Source: an uncultured Lysobacter sp.
Lineage (GTDB): Bacteria > Pseudomonadota > Gammaproteobacteria > Xanthomonadales > Xanthomonadaceae
Direction: 5' to 3'
Length of the DNA: 13,083 nucleotides
NCBI GenBank assembly: GCA_946480055.1
Contig: CAMLID010000091.1
Span: 1-13,083, forward strand
Part shown: one piece after another, positions 11,526 through 13,083 of the stretch
Numbering within the stretch: the stretch's first letter is position 1
Layout: each line of letters begins with the position of its first letter
Made by a program: the position numbers and the translations under genes
Notes under the pieces: generated by a model
Seen by the model: the letters and a program-made list of their open reading frames with translations, nothing else
Told to the model about the DNA's origin: nothing
The model's database searches: none

Positions 11526-12611
11526 TCAAGTTTCCGGCGGTGCCAGCAGATAGGTGGCGAAGCTGCCCAGCCAGTGCGCGCCGGCGTAATGCGCGCCGCT
11601 GACCGCGGTCAGGCCGCTGTCGCGGTGGCGCGCGGCGGCCGCGCGCAGGGCCGGAATGCGGCGGTCGCCGGGTGGCAGGCCGCGCGCCATGCCCTCCAGC
11701 ATCCAGGCCCGGCTCAGGTTCAGCCCGTCCAGGTGGGCGAGTTTGCCGTCGGTGGGGTCCAGGACCACGCCCGGGGTCAGCCAGCCGGCGTCGGCCTTAC
11801 GCGGGATCCTGGGCAGGAAGGCCTTGAGCCAACGCGCGTATTCGGCCGGCGCCAGCACGCGCCGCATCAGGTCGGCCTCGGCCAGGCACGGCGACAGGAA
11901 ATCCTGGCCCGAGGGCTCGTAGCCGATCGGGCAGTCGCGGTCGCCCAGGTGGAACTCGCGCACCCGCTGGCTCAGCGCCGCGCGCAGCCGGGCGTCGCCG
12001 CTGCGCTCGCTCCAATCCAGGGCCAGGCCGAACGCGAACGCGGTCTGCGAATGCTCGCCGACCCGGATCGGCATGGTCAGCTTGGGCAGCCAGCGCAGGA
12101 AGCGCGCCGAGGCCTCGCGCTCCAGCGGTTCCAGCGCCGCCGCCCACTGCCGTCCCTGCGGGTCGTCCCAGCCGCGCAACTGCGTGCCCAACTGCAGCAG
12201 CCAGGCCAGGCCGTAGGGACGTTCGAAGGATTCGTCGCTGCCGGCGCGCAGATAGGCCAGCTCGCCGGCGATGTTGGCCGGGGTCAGGTTGGCCGCCAGC
12301 GCCTGCCGCGCCGGCTGCGCGAACGCGGCGTTCGGATAGCGCTGCAGCAGTCGCACCAGCAGCCAATGGCCGTGGACCGAGGAGTGCCAGTCGTAGCAGC
12401 CGTAGAAGGCCGGATAGAGCTTGCGCGGCGGCAGCGCGTCGGCGTCGCTGCGCAACTGATGCGAGAGCTTGTTCGGGTACTCGCGCTGCACGCATTCCAA
12501 AGCCAGTTTGGCGAAGCGCGCGGCGCGGGCCTCGTCCAGCGTCGTCGGCGCCTGTGCCCAAGCGCTCGCGGCGCACAGCCACAACGCCACCGCCATCCAC
12601 CCACGTCCCAT
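11526..12611 (-). CDS. Secreted DUF2891 family protein
   Basis: This 361-residue protein has a signal peptide (hydrophobic 6-17, cleavage likely after AWA at residue 19), so it is periplasmic or secreted. The body carries the DUF2891 pattern: YPNKLSHQL (45-53), [16 protein letters not shown] (70-85), [16 protein letters not shown] (185-200), [19 protein letters not shown] (231-249), [13 protein letters not shown] (293-305) and [16 protein letters not shown] (341-356). The repeated helical pattern with conserved Trp, His and Asp suggests an alpha-toroid like some carbohydrate-active enzymes; this is inference, and no activity is known to me. The frame is open to 13076, but that part overlaps asnS antisense; the ATG at 12609-12611 has a strong GGGGAG ribosome-binding site at 6 bases and begins the signal peptide. 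It is divergent from asnS. Confidence 0.92.
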   Translation of the reverse strand: MGRGWMAVALWLCAASAWAQAPTTLDEARAARFAKLALECVQREYPNKLSHQLRSDADALPPRKLYPAFYGCYDWHSSVHGHWLLVRLLQRYPNAAFAQPARQALAANLTPANIAGELAYLRAGSDESFERPYGLAWLLQLGTQLRGWDDPQGRQWAAALEPLEREASARFLRWLPKLTMPIRVGEHSQTAFAFGLALDWSERSGDARLRAALSQRVREFHLGDRDCPIGYEPSGQDFLSPCLAEADLMRRVLAPAEYARWLKAFLPRIPRKADAGWLTPGVVLDPTDGKLAHLDGLNLSRAWMLEGMARGLPPGDRRIPALRAAAARHRDSGLTAVSGAHYAGAHWLGSFATYLLAPPET

Positions 12612-12641
12612 GCGCTGCTCCCCTGCCCCTGCGATGGCCCG

Positions 12642-12647
12642 AGTGTA
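12642..12647 (-). promoter_or_regulatory. Candidate -10 of the DUF2891 gene
   Basis: TACACT on the minus strand lies in GCTACACTCGGGCC (12636-12649), 30 bases before the ATG. It shares 13 of 14 bases with the motif upstream of the DUF885 gene. Its upstream region overlaps the asnS promoter. Confidence 0.4.
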
Positions 12648-12682
12648 GCGGCCGTGCGGCGCTTCGGGCCGCGCCGATCCGC

Positions 12683-12688
12683 TATCAT
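12683..12688 (+). promoter_or_regulatory. Candidate -10 of asnS
   Basis: TATCAT (5 of 6 to consensus) is followed by CCCGGG, a GC-rich discriminator. The predicted start near 12695 gives a leader of about 34 bases. The -35 is weak. The asnS and DUF2891 -10 elements lie about 35 bases apart in opposite directions, so the two promoters may interfere. Confidence 0.5.
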
Positions 12689-12728
12689 CCCGGGTTCTTA
12701 TCGAACAGCGTTCCGAGGCAGGAATCCC

Positions 12729-13083
12729 ATGACGGTGGTCAGCGTCGAACAGGCACTCGCAGGCAAGGTCCCGGCGGGCGGTGAAGTCACGGTCCGCGGC
12801 TGGGTGCGTACCCGTCGCGACTCCAAGGCCGGGCTGAGCTTCGTCAATGTCAGCGACGGCTCCTGCTTCGCGCCGATCCAGGTGGTCGCGCCCAATACCC
12901 TGGGCAACTACGAGGCCGAGGTGAAGCACCTCACCGCCGGCTGCGCGGTGATCGCCACCGGCACCCTGGTCGCCTCGCAGGGCCAGGGCCAGAGCTTCGA
13001 AATCCAGGCCAGCGCGCTGGAAGTCGTGGGCTGGGTCGAGGATCCGGAAACCTATCCGATCCAACCCAAGGCGCATTCGCTGG
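12729..13083 (+). CDS. asnS: Asparaginyl-tRNA synthetase, N-terminal part (runs off right edge)
   Basis: The 118 visible residues form the N-terminal anticodon-binding OB-fold of a class IIb synthetase: [20 protein letters not shown] (20-39), [14 protein letters not shown] (40-53), and [16 protein letters not shown] (103-118), the linker that leads to the catalytic domain in AsnRS. The enzyme charges tRNA-Asn with asparagine in the cytoplasm. PIQPKAHSL and the OB-fold pattern favour AsnRS over AspRS or LysRS. The ATG at 12729 follows GAGGCAGGA. Presence of asnS implies direct asparaginylation in this organism. The catalytic domain lies outside the window. Confidence 0.95.
   Translation, partial: MTVVSVEQALAGKVPAGGEVTVRGWVRTRRDSKAGLSFVNVSDGSCFAPIQVVAPNTLGNYEAEVKHLTAGCAVIATGTLVASQGQGQSFEIQASALEVVGWVEDPETYPIQPKAHSL

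Noticed and set aside
12612..13076. N-terminal extension of the DUF2891 gene
   Set aside because: It is antisense to asnS and would bury the signal peptide that begins at 12611 behind a strong ribosome-binding site.
1..13083. Defence island, prophage, CRISPR array or RNA gene
   Set aside because: I looked for nuclease, toxin-antitoxin, phage and transposase motifs, regularly spaced repeats and tRNA-like cloverleafs and saw none; apart from a few short unassigned genes the content is housekeeping.

Overview
The window is GC-rich (by eye well above 60%), densely coded, and looks like the chromosome of a Xanthomonadaceae-type gammaproteobacterium, most likely Lysobacter or a close relative. The basis is protein-level resemblance (cmk-rpsA, a zinc-free type B L36, asnS near an A-type Fe-S carrier gene) and an intergenic repeat of the AATCCCCCT / AAAGGGGG type that I associate with this group. 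The genus is an inference. I see no rRNA, tRNA, CRISPR array, integrase or transposase.

Left end (minus strand): the start of rpsA (ribosomal protein S1, running off the left edge) lies downstream of cmk (cytidylate kinase). A 220-base leader between them carries a hairpin, and the rpsA start is AT-rich with almost no Shine-Dalgarno. Divergent from cmk is a 41-codon L36 gene with a clear sigma-70 promoter and a strong intrinsic terminator.

Middle (plus strand, about 1.58-8.9 kb): a secreted BamE-like small protein, then agmatine deiminase (aguA), a small membrane protein, N-carbamoylputrescine amidohydrolase (aguB) and a GNAT acetyltransferase, closely spaced except for an 80-base gap before aguB. 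AguA and AguB together convert agmatine to putrescine, so this is a polyamine module with two uncharacterised companions. A TetR regulator and an alpha/beta hydrolase follow as a two-gene unit. Then come an uncharacterised 246-residue membrane-anchored protein and a TraB/PrgY-family membrane protein.

Right end: the TraB gene converges on a secreted DUF885 metallopeptidase-like gene (minus) across a 151-base spacer holding two inverted copies of the G/C-run repeat. An A-type Fe-S carrier (IscA/ErpA/HesB family) and a secreted DUF2891 protein follow on the minus strand. The latter is divergent from asnS (asparaginyl-tRNA synthetase), which runs off the right edge.

Most of the window is ordinary core genome. 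The parts most worth a second look are the polyamine cluster with its small membrane protein and GNAT, the uncharacterised 246-residue protein, the paired inverted repeat, a dyad over the Fe-S carrier promoter, 15-base tandem copies of that gene's stop region, and patches of AT-rich rare codons inside cmk and aguA. No gap without a gene exceeds about 270 bases; the two largest (6552-6813 and 10820-11086) are described below.
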